Notes: generated by a model not told the origin, from the sequence alone. A stretch of DNA of 64,000 nucleotides from Luzula sylvatica (GCA_946800325.1 OX326959.1:28099115-28163114); one strand, 5' to 3'. Numbered from the stretch's first letter, positions 1 through 11,110 are shown. A program made the numbers and translations.

Positions 1-406
1 TTTTGTCATTTTTTTAATTTTTATATATTATAATTTGTGCTATAATTTTTTATATTAAAAATAGTGTATATTGATTTATTTAAAACAACGTCCAAACAAA
101 TCATAACATAAAATCTACATATTAATTTATTTAAAACAACGTTCAAACAAATTGTAACATGAAATCTACAAAATATCATTAATACAAATTCAAATAAATA
201 ATAAAATAAAATTACTAAAAATAGAAATAAGAAAGGAAATGAGTTGTGGATCATAATAATAAAAAAATTTAAAAAAAAAAAAAAAAAAATTTGCCTGGGC
301 GGACCTAGGCGGAATTCCGCCTAGACAGGAACGCCTAGGCTAAACGTGGGCGTTTTCCCAACGCCTAGCGCCTAGGCGGCCGCCTAGACCGATTTTTAGA
401 ACATTG
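1..406. mobile_element. right end of a hAT-type non-autonomous element
   Basis: The right end is visible and the left end lies outside the window. Bases 290-390 hold repeated CCTAGGCGG motifs in both orientations, followed by the terminus gatttttagaacattg. Read on the other strand this is a CAATGTTCTAAAAATCGG-type end, which resembles hAT termini in many plants. The inner part has a 51-bp direct repeat (about 71-121 and 122-172) and an A-rich tract. No coding sequence is visible. The class is inferred from terminal similarity and from better-defined hAT copies elsewhere in the window. No TSD can be checked. Confidence 0.6.
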
Positions 407-821
407 GGCTACATGCTAAACAGCTAAATAGGTAAATATATCACGCCCCACAAACGCTAAGATTTTTTGATACGTCAATCCAGAGAATTTTATTGGATTG
501 ATCACATTTTTTAATTGAATCAATCCAATTAATATTGATTTAATTGTTAACTAATCCAATTAATCTCTATTAATCTTTTTCGATTGACGGATCAACGTTA
601 GGGACGAATTTTAGTAGAGCCCAAAAAGACGGTCGTCCTTCCAAAATTTTCGTCGAACAATATATATATCTCTAATCATCCATTTTATTTTATCAGTATA
701 ACAGTGTAAAATTTACTTTTTGTCCTTCCAAAAAAGTCATGTAGTGTAATTTTAGAATAAGTTTTTTAATTTGTCCTCCTCAAGAAAACATGTCAAGATT
801 CTTCAAAAACCAAGCCGTATA

Positions 822-1331
822 CTATGTTACGCGGATACTTCAAAAACCAAGCCGTATCGTATCGGATGCCGTATTGGAAATTGATACTCGTCGGATACTC
901 GTCGGATACTTGAAAAATAAAAATAAAAATTTGAAATCGAAACAAATGAGTAATACATATAAGTATATAATTAAATACAATAAACATTTACTTAATATGA
1001 AGTTATTTATGTAAAAACAAATTTTTAGCATATATTATATCAAATATATAAATTATAATTACTAAATTAATAAAATAATAAAATATTATATATAATTAGG
1101 GACGGACAAAATTCTCCAACTCGCCCAACCCGACCCGGACCAACCCGTTTTTGCGGGTTTCGAAATTTTTTGGTCGCGACCCGGACCGACCCGATTTTTG
1201 CGTGTCGGGTTACGGATTTGAATTTAAAAACCCGGATTAACCCAACCCGACTCATAGACTATCAAATTTTCAATTAATTGGGAAAATTTTTATTTAATAG
1301 ACGCATCATATCGTGTATCCTTGCAACATAG
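822..1331. mobile_element. hAT-type MITE, GATAC-rich family, copy 1
   Basis: The left end ctatgttacgcggatac and the right end gtatccttgcaacatag are imperfect inverted repeats. Flanks are gccgtata (814-821) and gccatata (1332-1339), an 8-bp TSD with one mismatch, as expected for hAT. The left side is dense in GTATCCGATACG-like motifs. A GC-rich block of ACCCGACCCGG motifs at about 1110-1255 may be a fragment of another element inside it. Copy 2 is at 29099-29564. No transposase coding. Confidence 0.7.
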
Positions 1332-1339
1332 GCCATATA

Positions 1340-2653
1340 TAACCTCATGCTAAATAGAGTGGGTTGATTGGAGAGTTTCATTTTTACAGCTTTATTTTTC
1401 TTTCCTTGTAGTTGTAGGTTTGATCTACTTTTTTGTGTACTTGTACTGTTTAGACATCAATATCTACAGACCCCGTTTTATTATTTGCACTGTTGATAAT
1501 TTAAATTTGTGTATTTATGTGGAAACAACTTTGTTTTCTTTTGTAAGATTATCGGACCCACAACAGGCCAGACTAGATTTCTTGCACTCATCATGAACTT
1601 TTTCTCAGAAACTTTATAATACTTAAATAAATACTTATTAGGAATATTTATGCAAAAAAACAAATTTTCTTTTAGTAAACTTTCTCAGAACTTTTTAACG
1701 ACTGTCTAATCAGAGTATCGGCCGACTTGATACTATTTATGTTTATTTGTCTTGTATATTATTTTACATTTTTTCAATATAACTTTTTTAATGATATATA
1801 CTATATCTTTTCTGCCTGTAATATACAATATTTTACTTATCGAACATTTATTTTTATATATTCGATGTACATATGTTTGTATATGTCAAATGAACATTAT
1901 TTTATCTTTTAATATATATGTTTTATGTTCATAACATTATTTTTACTGTTTTTATGCACACAAAAAAAAAAAATTTACCGTCATATGTCTAGGTGAACAT
2001 GATATTTTTTTCAGTGAAGGTGATTTTATGCACCCTTTTCTTGAAAAAACAGAGTTATTAGTTAGCTTGAAAAAAAAAACTTGTATTTATGTCAACTTAA
2101 ATGAATATTCATTTTAAGCACTGTTGTGGTTGAGGAAATGGATGCAAATTTTCTTGCATGATGTGATGATTTATTAATTTCATTGTCAATTTGGCACAGT
2201 ATTCTGACAAGAAGAAGAAATGGCACGAATCGAATCATTTCTTTTTCTTACCAGCAGTATGGTTTTAGTATCTGAGAAGACATCACATCTCATCATCATT
2301 ATATCAAATCACATCACAGATAAAAGGTCTTTTCCATGAGATATATATTTGCACCCAACATTAACTAACGCCTATAAGTTATGACCTCACTTTTTATGTT
2401 TTTTCTTGATGTTTCCATCTGTGTAGCGGGTCGTAATTTGACTCGTAGAGGTGGGGAGGTTAGTGGCAAATTAATGGGATGGACTTGAATATATTGTCAC
2501 GGTTTTCATGATCATTTTATTAGTACGAAAACAATTAATAATAAGGTAGTGACCTCTCTTAGTCTTAGGTCACATGTGTCATTAATAAAGATGGAGCATT
2601 AAATCCTTAAGACTATCTGTTTAGTTCGGCTCCTTAATCCCCATATTAGACCG
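1340..2653. other. intergenic, no gene seen
   Basis: AT-rich sequence with only short random open frames. It contains a few simple A/T tracts. I see no conserved protein, RNA gene or clear element ends before the TSD of the MULE at 2654. Confidence 0.5.
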
Positions 2654-3392
2654 TAATATAATGGCACATTTTCATATATACCCAAATTTTCCAAGATAAT
2701 TCCCAAAATACACAAGCGTTGGAAATAATTTGAAAAATACACAATGACGGAGTTTGAAACTCCGCAAAAATCAGAATTGGCAGCACTAGTAACTCCGTCA
2801 TTTGTTAATTATTAACAACTTCTTTAACATCCTATTTCGGAATTTAAAAATAATTAAATATTTGACGGAATTTGTAACTCCGCCACTGCACAATTTGACG
2901 GCGTTTGTAACTCCGCCGAAATTCTCTTCTCTATCCAACCCTCTCTTTCTTCTCTCTCCCTCCTTCTTTCCTTCATTTTTCTTCTCTCTCTCTCTCTAGC
3001 CCTCTCTTCTCTCTCGGCGATTTGGACTAGGTAAGATTTTTTTGGCTATTTTATGTTCTAAATCTTTTTAAATTTTGTTATTTTTTTGTTATATAACTAG
3101 TGTATGTATCCATTTTGCTTTTTTAGGACTGATTTGTGCGAAATATTGGCTTAATCGGTGGTTAGGGTTTCGTTTGCTACTCGAGAGTAAATTGGGTGTT
3201 AAATATTGGCGATTTGGACTAGGTAAATTCTTCTTTGAATATTAAAGTAAAAAATAGGTGTTAAATTGGGTGTTATATTATGAATAGATTTGGTTTAAAA
3301 AAAGGACCGAAATACTAGGTGTTAAATTTTGTTATATTAGGTGTTAAATTGGTTTAGAATTGAGCGTTTAGAATTTATAAAATAAAATTGGA

Positions 3393-3424
3393 TTTAGGGT
3401 TTAGGGTTTAGGGCTTAGGGTTTA
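3393..3424 (+). repeat. short telomere-type repeat (TTTAGGG)n
   Basis: Four units of the plant telomere heptamer, one with a single change (gcttaggg), lie inside the MULE just upstream of the transposase-like frame. Short interstitial telomere motifs (teloboxes) are common in plant promoters and leaders. This is too short to be a telomere relic. Confidence 0.8.
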
Positions 3425-3497
3425 ATGTATATTGAAATAATAATATTTAGTAATATTTAGTAAAAAAATAAATATTGTATTTAAAATGTTTTAATTG

Positions 3498-4028
3498 ATG
3501 AACACAAAACGCAGTGACCAAATGGAAGGCGCGTCCTTCGTGATTTATTGGGACGGCAATATCAATAGGGTTGCCGATAGTATACCCCGTTACGAAGGTG
3601 GTCGAAATATGTTAATGAATTTACCTTACGGAAGTTCATTTCAGGATTTGGTAAATTTGGTTTACAATTGCACCAAAATCAATCGTGAAATGTATCATTT
3701 GATTCTGAAAACGAATTGGCCAATTCAATTAGGAATTTGGGACGTTGTGAAAATAAATAGGGATTCAAGTCTCATAATAATGATGGAAACCAATACTGAA
3801 AATTATAAACAATTGTTTGTTGAGACAAGACCGAAATACAATCCATACCAAAGTAATGCTCCTTTTGGATACAATTATACGGATCATTCTTCAGATTCGG
3901 GTTATGATTCCGGATATCATTCCGGTCAGATAGGATCATCGCAACAATTTGCTGGTACGGAGGTTTCATATATATCCATTCTTGAACCATCCGCATTAAC
4001 GCATTGTGATTTGTATGCACAGGCATAA
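3498..4028 (+). pseudogene. MULE transposase N-terminal fragment (PB1-like region)
   Basis: An open frame of 176 codons starts at the first ATG (3498). Residues about 10-110 (FVIYWDGNIN, then LPYGSSFQDLVNLVY and YHLILKTNWP) resemble the PB1-like N-terminal region of plant MuDR-type transposases, which in full-length proteins precedes the MULE catalytic domain and a SWIM zinc finger. Those later domains are absent: a Ser/Gly/Tyr-rich tail follows and then a stop. The last part overlaps an antisense frame, so the end past about 3960 is probably not original coding and may mark an internal deletion. Upstream sequence could include a leader exon, since the frame follows an AT-rich intron-like stretch. 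The assignment rests on recognising the N-terminal pattern, not on a search. Confidence 0.5.
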
Positions 4029-4580
4029 TCTTCCTTTCTGGCCTAACTCCTTTTTGATACCATAATTCGATATACATATCCTTCAAAGTGCATTCCTTAC
4101 ACATTGTGAAGTCGTACATTTCCTTTACAATTCTTTCCCAACGTATGCGACAATATTCCCAAAATATGGTGATTTCCTCCAGATTTGTAACCTCAACCTC
4201 CCACTTGTAACGTTTCTAATTAACGGAAAAACACACGTAAACAAAATAATACAATATTTAAAAGTTATAAATTAAATTTCAAATAACTTACACGAAATTC
4301 ATCCATAACTCTAACTTGTGCTTTGGGGCACCATTTATCCCAATCAAGCCATCCTTCGTTATTTTGGGCTAACATAATGTAAATGTCATGATGTATGAAT
4401 AACGATTCGTCGCGTTTTTTTTCCCAAATAGCGAATGTCGTACATATGACACTCAATAACGGGTCTATCTTTGTGGGGAACCGGAGGAGATAAGACATGT
4501 CTTTTATCAAAAAATGTCTCTTTCAAATCAACATCCCGCCATTCTTTTTTGGCAGGAGTAGAAGATGAAGACGAAGCCAT
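3772..4580 (-). pseudogene. second gene of the MULE, unknown function, frameshifted
   Basis: Read on the minus strand, a start at 4580 gives MASSSSSTPAKKEW. The frame shifts by one within a run of T at about 4505 and then continues as IKDMSYLLRF to DWDKWCPKAQVRVMDEFR. A clean intron follows (donor GTAAGT at 4291, acceptor TTAG at 4216-4217, in phase 0), leading into KRYKWEVEVTNLEEITIFWE and on to ELWYQKGVRPE. The frame stays open to 3772, but its distal part overlaps the transposase-like frame and may not be real. I do not recognise the family. It could be a mudrB-like second element gene, since MuDR elements have two convergent genes, or a captured host gene. The preserved splice sites and acidic/aromatic composition suggest former coding function. 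Confidence 0.45.
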
Positions 4581-5513
4581 TAATGAATAAATCTTGAAAC
4601 AAGAAGAAGAGAAAGATGACCAAGAATGAGGTTTTGGTTTTTGAAAAATTACAAGCCAAAAGACAGATATTAATAGGACTGAAAAAGTAAAATCGAATAT
4701 ATTCCTTTGTAATAAAGACATGAAAAGATGAAGGAAAAAGTTAAAGGGAATATATTCGTTTTTGGTTTTTAATGACAGTGTAAGGTCTTGTCAAACTTTA
4801 TTTTTCAGAAAAAAAATTTAATTCTCTTCTATATTCAATGAATTCTGACACCTATAATATTCAATTAATTCATTCTTTTTTTTGTGCCCATTACAAAAAA
4901 TTATTCATTTTTAATCTTTACAAATTAATTCAATTAGTCAATTTCCTTATATACAATAAATATAAACTATATACTATTTCACTTGATACAACTACAACAA
5001 CTATACTCACATAAAATATACTCAACATAAATTATTATCATCATTTACTTATCTATTAAATATAATAAAAACAACTGAAATAGGGATGCTCTGAATTTTG
5101 GCGGAATTACGAATTCCGCCAAATATAAAACACCATTAACCTCCATCTGAACAGAATTAATGTTTGCTTTAATGGTTGAAATGTGGCGGAGTTACAAATG
5201 CCGCCATTTTTTATTTTTGGCGAAGTTACAAACTCCTCCATTGTGTATTTCGGGAATTTTCTTCCGGGCTTGTGTATTTTGGGAATTTTCTCCAAACAAT
5301 TATGTATATATGGAAATCTGCCAAATATAATAGTCTAATGGAGCAAATTCAGTGAAAAAAATATCATTGGATATTCTTTTTTTCTTTTCGAATAAAATAT
5401 ACTATCTCATTCATTATTCTTGGACTTAAAACAGAAATGACTAATTTGTTTTTAATAGTAGGCAATTGCCTACTAATTAAAGATTATATATTGAAAGAAA
5501 TATACAAGGTTAT

Positions 5514-6062
5514 ATGTACATCAATATTTACAAAAAAAAAAAAAGATTCCACTCTCCGCTACCCCTAATACAATTTTATATCCAAGCTTCAGCATCTAAC
5601 TTAACTCTATTGAATGTGATTTCGAGGTTTGGTGTTTTATCATGGAAGATGTTCTCGTTTCTTGCTTTCCAAATGTTCCAGAGGGAAGCCAACCACATCG
5701 TGCTCCATCGATTCCTTTCTTGATCGATTACCTTACCGGCATTTCTTTCCCAGAAATTTACTTGGCTCGCAGCCCATTGGTAGTTTTGAATATGGCATTG
5801 ATGAAAAGCCGATTTCCAGATTTTGACAGCAAATGGACAATGTAAGAACATGTGTGTGTGATTCTCCGTTCTGTTAGCATTGCATAAGACGCAACAACAT
5901 GCGTTTGGCCAACCACGTCTAGCTAATCTGTCTTGGGTTACTAGTTTGTTGTCTATGAGTAGCCATGCGAATATTTTAACCTTCGTTGGTGAATTTATTT
6001 TCCAGAAAGTTGATGTCCAAGGAATCGTTATTCCAGTGTTGGCAAGTAGACTATATAATCCC
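5514..6062 (-). pseudogene. LINE 3' fragment with RT zinc-binding (zf-RVT) domain
   Basis: On the minus strand the sequence from about 6060 down encodes a decayed zf-RVT domain of plant L1-type LINEs: an INSPTKVKIFAWLL-like segment, RRGWPN, a CVLCN cysteine pair, and then HMFLHCPFAVKIW in the intact frame 5851-5576. The latter ends WNIWKARNENIFH, typical of the LINE ORF2 C-terminus. The upstream RT is absent and the frame is interrupted at about 5855-5880. It abuts a repeat that starts at about 6070. Confidence 0.75.
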
Positions 6063-6069
6063 TTGACTG

Positions 6070-6406
6070 ATGAAGGAAATACAGTTATAGATCAACTAGT
6101 AACATGCACACATGAGGATAGACGAACGTACGCGTTCGTCGATACGATTGGATGCATAATAAGATTATGCAAATCTGACAGAAATAACATAGTCAGTCAT
6201 GACGGACTGGTTGTCTGTCATGACGAACATATATGTTAATCTGTCAGATTACACAAAAATATACACAGTCAGACATGACGGATTGGTTGGTCAGTCATGA
6301 CGGACCAAAGGGAATTTTGTGTACCAATATGTGAGTATGAGTCATGACTGACTCTATGTCAGTCATGACAGACTGTATAGTCATGACAGACTGTATAGTT
6401 TGTGAG
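6070..6406 (+). repeat. TCATGACGGACTG-rich repeat, copy 1 (continues at 7661-7741)
   Basis: The sequence from tgaaggaaatacagtta onward matches 16509-16905 closely. Its core is an irregular array of palindrome-like motifs of the form TCAGTCATGACGGACTG with varied arms. A solo LTR (6410-7655) splits it, and the rest of the repeat resumes at 7661 with gcgtcatgacggactgtat through ccgtgactag. It is probably the promoter-side part of an LTR retrotransposon, but its own ends were not found. Confidence 0.6.
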
Positions 6407-6409
6407 GTG

Positions 6410-7655
6410 TGTTGGTTCAAATTTCATAATGGTTTGATTATTTCAAAACACTGTCATTACTAACGTTTACATCGAGAAAATGTGTAGGATAACGCAGGTA
6501 CGGTTAGAAGATGATGAAGAGCTTCGAAGTCACAAGAAGCACAACAAGAGAAGATTATATAGAAGGCCCTTGAAGCATATCAAGAATCAAGATGTCGAAG
6601 CCTTCCGTGAGTGGGATTCGCCACAAATAAACCATAGGTAGAAACCAAGTAGATCTCAAGTAAAATCATGTTCAAATAACAAAGAGTTTAATCAAGGAAG
6701 AAGTGCGTTCTGAACGAACTCCAAGTCCGTTCAGAACGGACTTACCACATATCAAAATACCATCTTTTGATTAAACCACCCTTGTCACAGGATAGTGTGC
6801 GTTCGAACGAACAAATATGTACGTTCGAACGGACACTTAAAATCCGTTCACCCACAACTTAAGTGCGTTGAACGGACTTTCATCACTGAACAAACAAAAG
6901 ACAATGTATAATTGAGTTCGTTCTGAACGGACTTTGTCCGTTCCAACGGACTGACAAATGTACTTGTGCGTTATTTTGAAACGGCTAGTACAAACTACAA
7001 GTGCGTTCAGAACGAACATTGTGCGTTCGAACGGACTTGCAGTTTTCTGAAGGATTTCTATAGAGAGTATAAATAGAATCCTTCAAGGACCTTTCTCTCC
7101 CACTTCTTCATTTTCACACATTCAAATACAAAAGAGAGAAACCCTAAAACTGTGATTATCTATATCCATTGATAGCTTGAGAAACCCTCTTTAGATCATT
7201 GATCTACTTTCAATATCCTCCACTAATCGTTTCCCACTCACGTGACCGATCACGTTGTAGCTCGATTAGTGAAAAGTGTAATAGGCTAGTGCAACTACTT
7301 GTAAAGAGTCTAAGCTATAGATCGATAGAAAGCGTGTAAATCGATCTAGGCGAAACCTTGTAATCGAGTGAGTTGGAATTCAATCGAAAGCCAAAAAGAG
7401 GCGCAAGGCATTCCCGGAGACGTAGGTACTCGCAACTAATTGAGTCGGTCAATTAAGCGAGTAAATGGTGAGTTAAGGCTACATAGCAACCACCTACCGA
7501 ACTTCGTTAAAAAACATCTTGTGTTCAAGTGTTTACGGTATCATCTCATTTATTTAAATTATTATTAATTCCGCATAGTAAATTAGGTAATTAGCTAAAG
7601 TAATTGTACGGTAGATTACCAAATTTACCCCCCTCTAGGTTAGAATTAACCAACA
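6410..7655 (+). mobile_element. solo LTR, copy 1 (1246 bp)
   Basis: It begins tgttggttcaaat and ends ttagaattaaccaaca, so it has TG...CA ends with an 8-bp terminal inverted repeat (TGTTGGTT/AACCAACA). The flanking aggtg at 6405-6409 and 7656-7660 is a perfect 5-bp TSD. No internal retroelement coding is present, hence a solo LTR. A TATA-like gtataaatagaa sits at 7066-7077. Upstream of it, 6700-7040 holds an array of GTTCGAACGAAC-type half-sites. A related copy is at 8916-10240. The superfamily is not certain. The polypyrimidine end cccccctctaggtt is seen in some Copia LTRs. Confidence 0.85.
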
Positions 7656-7741
7656 AGGTGCGTCATGACGGACTGTATAGTCAGTCATGACGGACTATAA
7701 GAGTAACTGTTGTTTCCAGTAACCGTGACTAGTGCGTCATG

Positions 7742-8851
7742 ACGGACTGTATGTCATATTATATCACTCACGTGAAACGTAACCCCAAATTCGGTGGTTG
7801 TGGACATAGTAGGCATTTCCATGACTTAAATATTATGAGGGATCATGAATTTCATGTTTCATTAATTCGTGACATAATCATATTATATCACTATCACAAG
7901 ATTTTTCAAAATGCATATGTACTAACTTGGGAAACTAATTATTCTAAATAATTACTTATTTATATGCTAGAACGATTGATGCCGATTCTATCGATATAAA
8001 CAACTCAAAATTTCAAGCTTCGTAGCCAAACTTATCGCGAAAACAAAAAAAACATCGTCCAGAGGCCATGCAGACTGGTCGAGGGCGTGGAAAAATGATC
8101 CTGGGGCGTGACCGTCAAGCCCCACACGCACCCCCAGCACCACCGCACCCCTTCACTCCTCTGGGGACGATGGGGCGCGAGAAAACCTTGCCCGGGGCGC
8201 CAAAAACTGCCCCTGGGGCGGCAGAAATGCAGATTTTCTGCAGATTTCGCCGTTTCTTCCGTTTTCGCTCGTTTCCAAAACGATAAATCATGAAAAATTT
8301 TCACGATCATTCCTAGATACTCTCAATCAACTTTTGATTGATCTCTAGTGAATTCCACTTGTGATTTTAACGAAATTGACGTTCTAAATGTCTAGCATCA
8401 TGCAAACGGGTACGAACTTTGATAACCCGTGCGTTGATCGCTCGCATCCCTCTCTTCTTCGGTGTCACGTTGGTGACTAGTCCATGCGCCCCATACCACA
8501 CGTCTCCCACCGTCTTGACACGCCTCCGGTTGTCTTCGTGCGTCCCATGTCCACACGCTTCCACAGCCTTTTGCTCCTTCGGTTTGATCACAACGAAGAG
8601 CCACAATTGTCGCTCCTCTTCCCGTATCCATTGTGAGTCGTAGCACCTCGGTCGCGGATGCACCTGCCTAGACGATGCACCGGCGAACTTGCATGATTAC
8701 GTTTGATTGTCTAAACTGAGAAAATACCTTTTCTCTTTCTCTCTTTCTCTTCGCACTCTTTCAACACGTGATAAGAGTCTCTCTAATTTCTGGACTGAAT
8801 TAGACTTTTATTGATCTGAATTGTATGTATAGTCTAAATTGTCTAATTACT

Positions 8852-8855
<4 letters not shown>
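7742..8855. other. unassigned sequence with a GC-rich block
   Basis: No gene is supported. From 8060 to 8290 and from 8400 to 8690 the DNA is strongly GC-rich (ggggcg and cacccc motifs; the second block has many CG dinucleotides), in contrast to its surroundings. Several frames are open on both strands there, as expected from GC content alone. These blocks may be pieces of an LTR element leader or a captured gene fragment. I recognise no protein in them. Confidence 0.4.

Positions 8856-8907
<52 letters not shown>
8856..8907 (+). repeat. (GA)n microsatellite
   Basis: An uninterrupted GA run of about 52 bases lies immediately before the TSD of the second solo LTR. Confidence 0.95.
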
Positions 8908-8910
<3 letters not shown>

Positions 8911-8915
8911 CCTAT

Positions 8916-10240
8916 TGTTGATCCAAATATCCTATGGTTTGATTATTTCAAAACATTGTCAATACTAACGTCTACGTCAAGAAAAATGTGTAGGACAACA
9001 CATGTACAACGATCAAGGAAGATCAAGAGAAACACAAGTGAAGAACCGTCCAAGATAAAGAGACGAAAAGGAAGGAGACGAAACTATTCAAGAATCAAGA
9101 TGTCGAAGCCTTCCGTGAGTTGGGATCACCACAAATAAACCTTAGGTAAACCCTAGTACATCTCACAATTATCAAGGTCAAAAGATAAACTCATAACATG
9201 ATGAAAATGGAAAATGGTTAACCATCACAACAGCATGGGGTTCGTTCGAACTAACCAAACCGTGCGTTCGAACGAACACATTCGTTCTAACTTGTAATTC
9301 ATAACGTTCGAACGAACTCCCTACTGGCAATGTGAGAAATAAACACATTTTAATAGTTAGTTTGAATGGACACTTCGTACGTTCGAACGAACTATCTCAG
9401 TTCGTTCTAAAATAATAGAACGAACCTTAAAGAAAGTTTGGTTCGTTCGAACTCACTAAAGTGTTCGTTCGAACCAACCTATCAAATAAACCATGTTCGT
9501 TTGAACGAACCCCTTTGTCAGTTCGAACGAACCATCATTTATATGGAGGAATCATTTGAAAAGGCTAGTTCAAACTTGCAGTTCGTTCGAACACACCTCA
9601 GTGTCAGTTCGAACGAACTATGCGTTTTGTACTCAAAATGAGGGTGTTTCTATAGATGATATAAATAGAACCCCTCACAGTTTTCTCTCTCCAAGCTTTC
9701 ACAAAAATTCATTCAACATTCAAAAGAGAGAAAAACCTCTAGCCTTGATTTCCAAATTCCTTGATAGTTCGAGCTAAACCTCTAGATCCTAGATCTATCT
9801 TCGAATCATCTATTCTAAACGATTCCCAACTCACGTGACCGATCACGTTGTAGTTCGTCTTAGAAACTTGTAATAGGATAGTTCTACAATTGTAAAGCCC
9901 GTCATAGATCGATAGAAAATGTGTAAATCGATCTAGGCAAAACCTTGTACGAGTGAGTTGGAATTCATTCGAATGCCCAAAAGGCACATTGCATTCCCGG
10001 AGACGTAGGTACTTGCAATTAATCGAATCGGTCGATTAAGCAAGTAAATGGTGAGTTAAAGCTACATAGCAACCACCTACCGAACTTCGTAACAAATATT
10101 ATGTGTTCAATTGTTCGGTACTCTCTTCTCTATTTTAAATTACTTCAATTAACTTCCGCATCTAGAATTGGTATACCATAGTGCGAAAATTATATACTAG
10201 GAATATCTATTCACCCCCTCTAGGTTAGAATTAACCAACA
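8916..10240 (+). mobile_element. solo LTR, copy 2 (1325 bp)
   Basis: It starts tgttgatccaaat and ends ttagaattaaccaaca. The flanking cctat at 8911-8915 and 10241-10245 is a perfect 5-bp TSD. It aligns with copy 1 over its length: ggtttgattatttcaaaaca near the start, the cattcccggagacgtaggta block at about 9985, and the ccccctctaggttagaatt end. A TATA-like gatataaatagaac is at about 9658-9671. The region 9238-9622 holds about a dozen GTTCGAACGAAC-type sites. No internal coding, so a solo LTR. Confidence 0.85.
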
Positions 10241-10265
10241 CCTATTTATACAACATAGGATAAGG

Positions 10266-10769
10266 ATGGGCCAAAAGGTATGTATATCTACTATACACCT
10301 TTTCAAACAGAAACTGCATACACCTTTTCAGTATTCTGTTGAAACAAAATTGTTAAATCATTCCAACCGACTTCAAACCTTCACGAAAGTTGTAGATAAT
10401 TTATTATCTTTCCAACCCAATTTGGCCCAGCCCAATTGGAGTTCGGATACGAAAGTTATGACGGTTTTACTAAATGTATGTCAAACTGTCGCACCCTTTC
10501 GGTATTTTATTAAAACGACACTGATACTTCGCTCAAATGAAATATATTTCTACATGAAAGTTCTAGATAATCTCATTATATATCTAACCCAATTTGAATC
10601 ATTCAAATTGGAGTCGTTATCTGAAAGTTATATCAGTTTTACTAAAAATGTTTCTTATGCCCACGAACGCGTACGTTCGTTTTTCCTTCTACGTACCATT
10701 TTAGCGTTGATCCAAAATTGTATTTCCTTCAGAAGTTGTATGAAAGAGTTTCACAACAACGAAAGATGA
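10266..10769 (+). repeat. two diverged tandem units, probably retroelement non-coding DNA
   Basis: A 167-codon open frame is present, but the DNA is a diverged duplication. The segments around 10375-10480 and 10540-10650 share cgaaagtt(g/c)tagataat, ctaacccaattt/ccaacccaattt, attggagttcg and gaaagttat blocks with a period of about 170 bp. The encoded protein matches no family known to me. Such AAGTTGTAGAT-containing repeats occur in the non-coding parts of plant LTR elements, so I do not call a gene. Confidence 0.45.
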
Positions 10770-10789
10770 AAATTCAACGATGGAATTAG

Positions 10790-11110
10790 ATTTCAATGCG
10801 GCTTACGAAGCCGAAATGGAAACGTTATGGATCAAGGTGTTGATCATACTTGGTATTGTCCCAAGTAATAGGATTCTATGGTTATCTATTTGGATGGTCG
10901 AAATAGTGCAAACCAAAAGAAATTGAAATAACATAACCACTCCAAACTTATATTCAATAGGTATTGGATACCTAACCAAAATTGACACTAACGGGAACGT
11001 AGCGGAACCGTTTACAAAAATTGGTTTCTTCTTAGTTAAGCATGAATGCCACGTGAAGACTATAGGTATAGAGATACCTAGAGGAGGAATAGATTTGAGG
11101 TATAGTTATC
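10790..11110 (+). pseudogene. decayed Copia retrotransposon pol 3' end (RNase H region)
   Basis: Across frame breaks, the plus strand reads EAEMETLWIKV and ILGIVPSN, then DTNGNVAEPFTK, followed by HVKTIGIEIPRGGI. This is the end of Copia RNase H: the conserved E-A-E-W-K segment, the N-VAD/EPFTK segment and the C-terminal GI tail. Several frameshifts and stops lie between these pieces. The 11110-11675 segment and 15963-16508 would then be the retroelement's downstream non-coding DNA, split by the Harbinger-like insertion. Confidence 0.6.

Larger units (their letters stand above)
2663..5322. mobile_element. Mutator-like element (MULE) with about 100-bp inverted ends and 9-bp TSD
   Basis: The left end ggcacattttcatatatacc and the complement of the right end, ggcagatttccatatataca, start imperfect inverted repeats. 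These run about 100 bp and share cccaaaatacacaagc and a following aatacacaatg. The repeats end in hairpin-like motifs such as gacggagtttgaaactccgc. Flanks are taatataat (2654-2662) and aaatataat (5323-5331), a 9-bp TSD with one mismatch, diagnostic of Mutator-type insertion. Inside are a CT-rich promoter-like stretch (2930-3010), a transposase N-terminal-like frame and an antisense gene, but no catalytic transposase core. It therefore looks like an internally deleted, non-autonomous derivative. Confidence 0.8.

Noticed and set aside
1098..1260. Separate ACCCG-family hAT element inside the 0.8-kb MITE
   Set aside because: The motifs are in direct rather than inverted order at the two sides and no TSD or family terminus is present, so only a fragment can be claimed.
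3393..3424. Interstitial telomere or chromosome-fusion scar
   Set aside because: Only four units inside a transposon; too short for that interpretation.
6180..6400. CRISPR-like array of TCAGTCATGACGGACTG repeats
   Set aside because: Repeats are palindromic, vary in sequence and have irregular short spacing. The genome is a plant, and the array belongs to a retroelement-like repeat.
8398..8646. GC-rich frames on both strands
   Set aside because: Open frames here reflect GC content. No conserved motif is visible on either strand.
10266..10769. 167-residue protein-coding gene
   Set aside because: The frame lies in a diverged tandem repeat in retroelement-rich DNA, with no recognisable domain and no upstream promoter.
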